Part shown: piece after piece, positions 6,464-6,642 of the stretch | Numbering within the stretch: position 1 is the first letter of the stretch | Layout: every line of letters starts with the position of its first letter | From: Desulfobacterales bacterium | GTDB taxonomy: Bacteria > Desulfobacterota > Desulfobacteria > Desulfobacterales > Desulfobacteraceae | Length of the DNA stretch: 6,642 bases | Assembly: GCA_022361095.1 (NCBI GenBank) | Contig: JAKSBO010000488.1 | Location: 1 to 6,642 of the forward strand | Reading direction: 5' to 3' | Program-made: the position numbers and the translations under genes | Notes under the pieces: model-generated | Told to the model about the DNA's origin: nothing | The model's database searches: none | What the model saw: only the letters and a program-made list of their open reading frames with translations

Positions 6464-6642
6464 ATGAAGGCTTTTGGAATAAAAAAGATCTGGGCAGGAT
6501 TTATCTATGCTTTTTGCGGTGCGATACTGGTTTTGAGCGGTTTTCCCGGTTCGGCCCAAGCCGCCGGCTCCTATGATTATAATTTAGACAATGATGTGGA
6601 CGGACAAGATATTTTCGAATTTATCCAGGTCTTCAACGCCTC
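6464..6642 (+). CDS. Secreted protein with N-terminal dockerin-like calcium loop (cut off by window end)
   Basis: Only the first 59 codons are present and the frame is still open. Residues 1-33 form a signal peptide: basic start with K7-K8, a hydrophobic core at about 9-27, and an AQA cleavage site after A33. No lipobox is present; C18 sits inside the core. The mature chain begins with YDYNLDNDVDGQDIFEFI (37-54). Its D38, N40, D42, D44, V45, D46 and D49 fill positions 1, 3, 5, 7, 8, 9 and 12 of a dockerin/EF-hand calcium-binding loop, followed by the start of a helix. Proteins with such Asp-rich repeats are often large, secreted and repetitive in this group of bacteria. The gene follows the LptC-like gene with no gap, so the two are probably co-transcribed. 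Its overall function cannot be told from this fragment. Confidence 0.8.
   Translation, partial: MKAFGIKKIWAGFIYAFCGAILVLSGFPGSAQAAGSYDYNLDNDVDGQDIFEFIQVFNA
6575..6610 (+). other. Dockerin-type calcium-binding loop
   Basis: The twelve codons for residues 38-49 of the window-end protein spell the D-x-N-x-D-x-D-V-D-x-x-D pattern of a type I dockerin or EF-hand-like loop. Usually two such loops occur in tandem; a second one would lie beyond the window. Placement right after the signal peptide is unusual, since cellulosomal dockerins tend to be C-terminal. Confidence 0.6.

Overview
The window looks like chromosomal DNA of a Gram-negative anaerobe, most likely a sulfate-reducing deltaproteobacterium of the Desulfobacter/Desulfobacula type. 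This rests on the overall style of the proteins, the pairing of a TRAP transporter with an iron-sulfur lactate oxidase, and an LptC/OstA-like envelope protein. No rRNA or other marker confirms it. All recognisable genes lie on the + strand.

Bases 4-4894 form one tightly packed five-gene cluster. The first two genes encode the small (DctQ-like) and large (DctM-like) membrane subunits of a TRAP transporter. The next three encode LutA, LutB and LutC, the LDH-independent-of-flavin L-lactate-oxidising iron-sulfur complex (YkgEFG/LldEFG type). Gaps are 3 nt (dctQ-dctM), 53 nt without a terminator (dctM-lutA), a 4-nt ATGA overlap (lutA-lutB) and 3 nt (lutB-lutC), so one transcript is likely. Together they read as an uptake-plus-oxidation module for lactate or a related 2-hydroxy acid: TRAP-driven import, then oxidation to pyruvate with electrons passed through Fe-S clusters. 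The periplasmic binding protein (DctP-like), the promoter and any regulator would lie before base 1 and are not visible.

After lutC the cluster ends near a GC-rich hairpin (4913-4950). A lone 162-residue protein with four predicted membrane segments follows (4991-5479); I do not recognise its family. Then comes a 249-bp noncoding stretch holding a perfect 10-bp inverted repeat (5541-5583, probable terminator) and a consensus -35 box (5689).

From 5729 a second, unrelated unit begins. It holds a membrane-anchored protein with an LptC/OstA-like periplasmic part, followed directly by a gene cut off by the window end. That gene encodes a secreted protein whose mature N-terminus begins with a dockerin-like calcium-binding loop. 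The unit may concern the cell envelope or secreted proteins, but its role cannot be settled here. I see no mobile element, CRISPR array, tRNA or rRNA. Most of the window is a known type of metabolic operon; the less described part is the last 1.7 kb.
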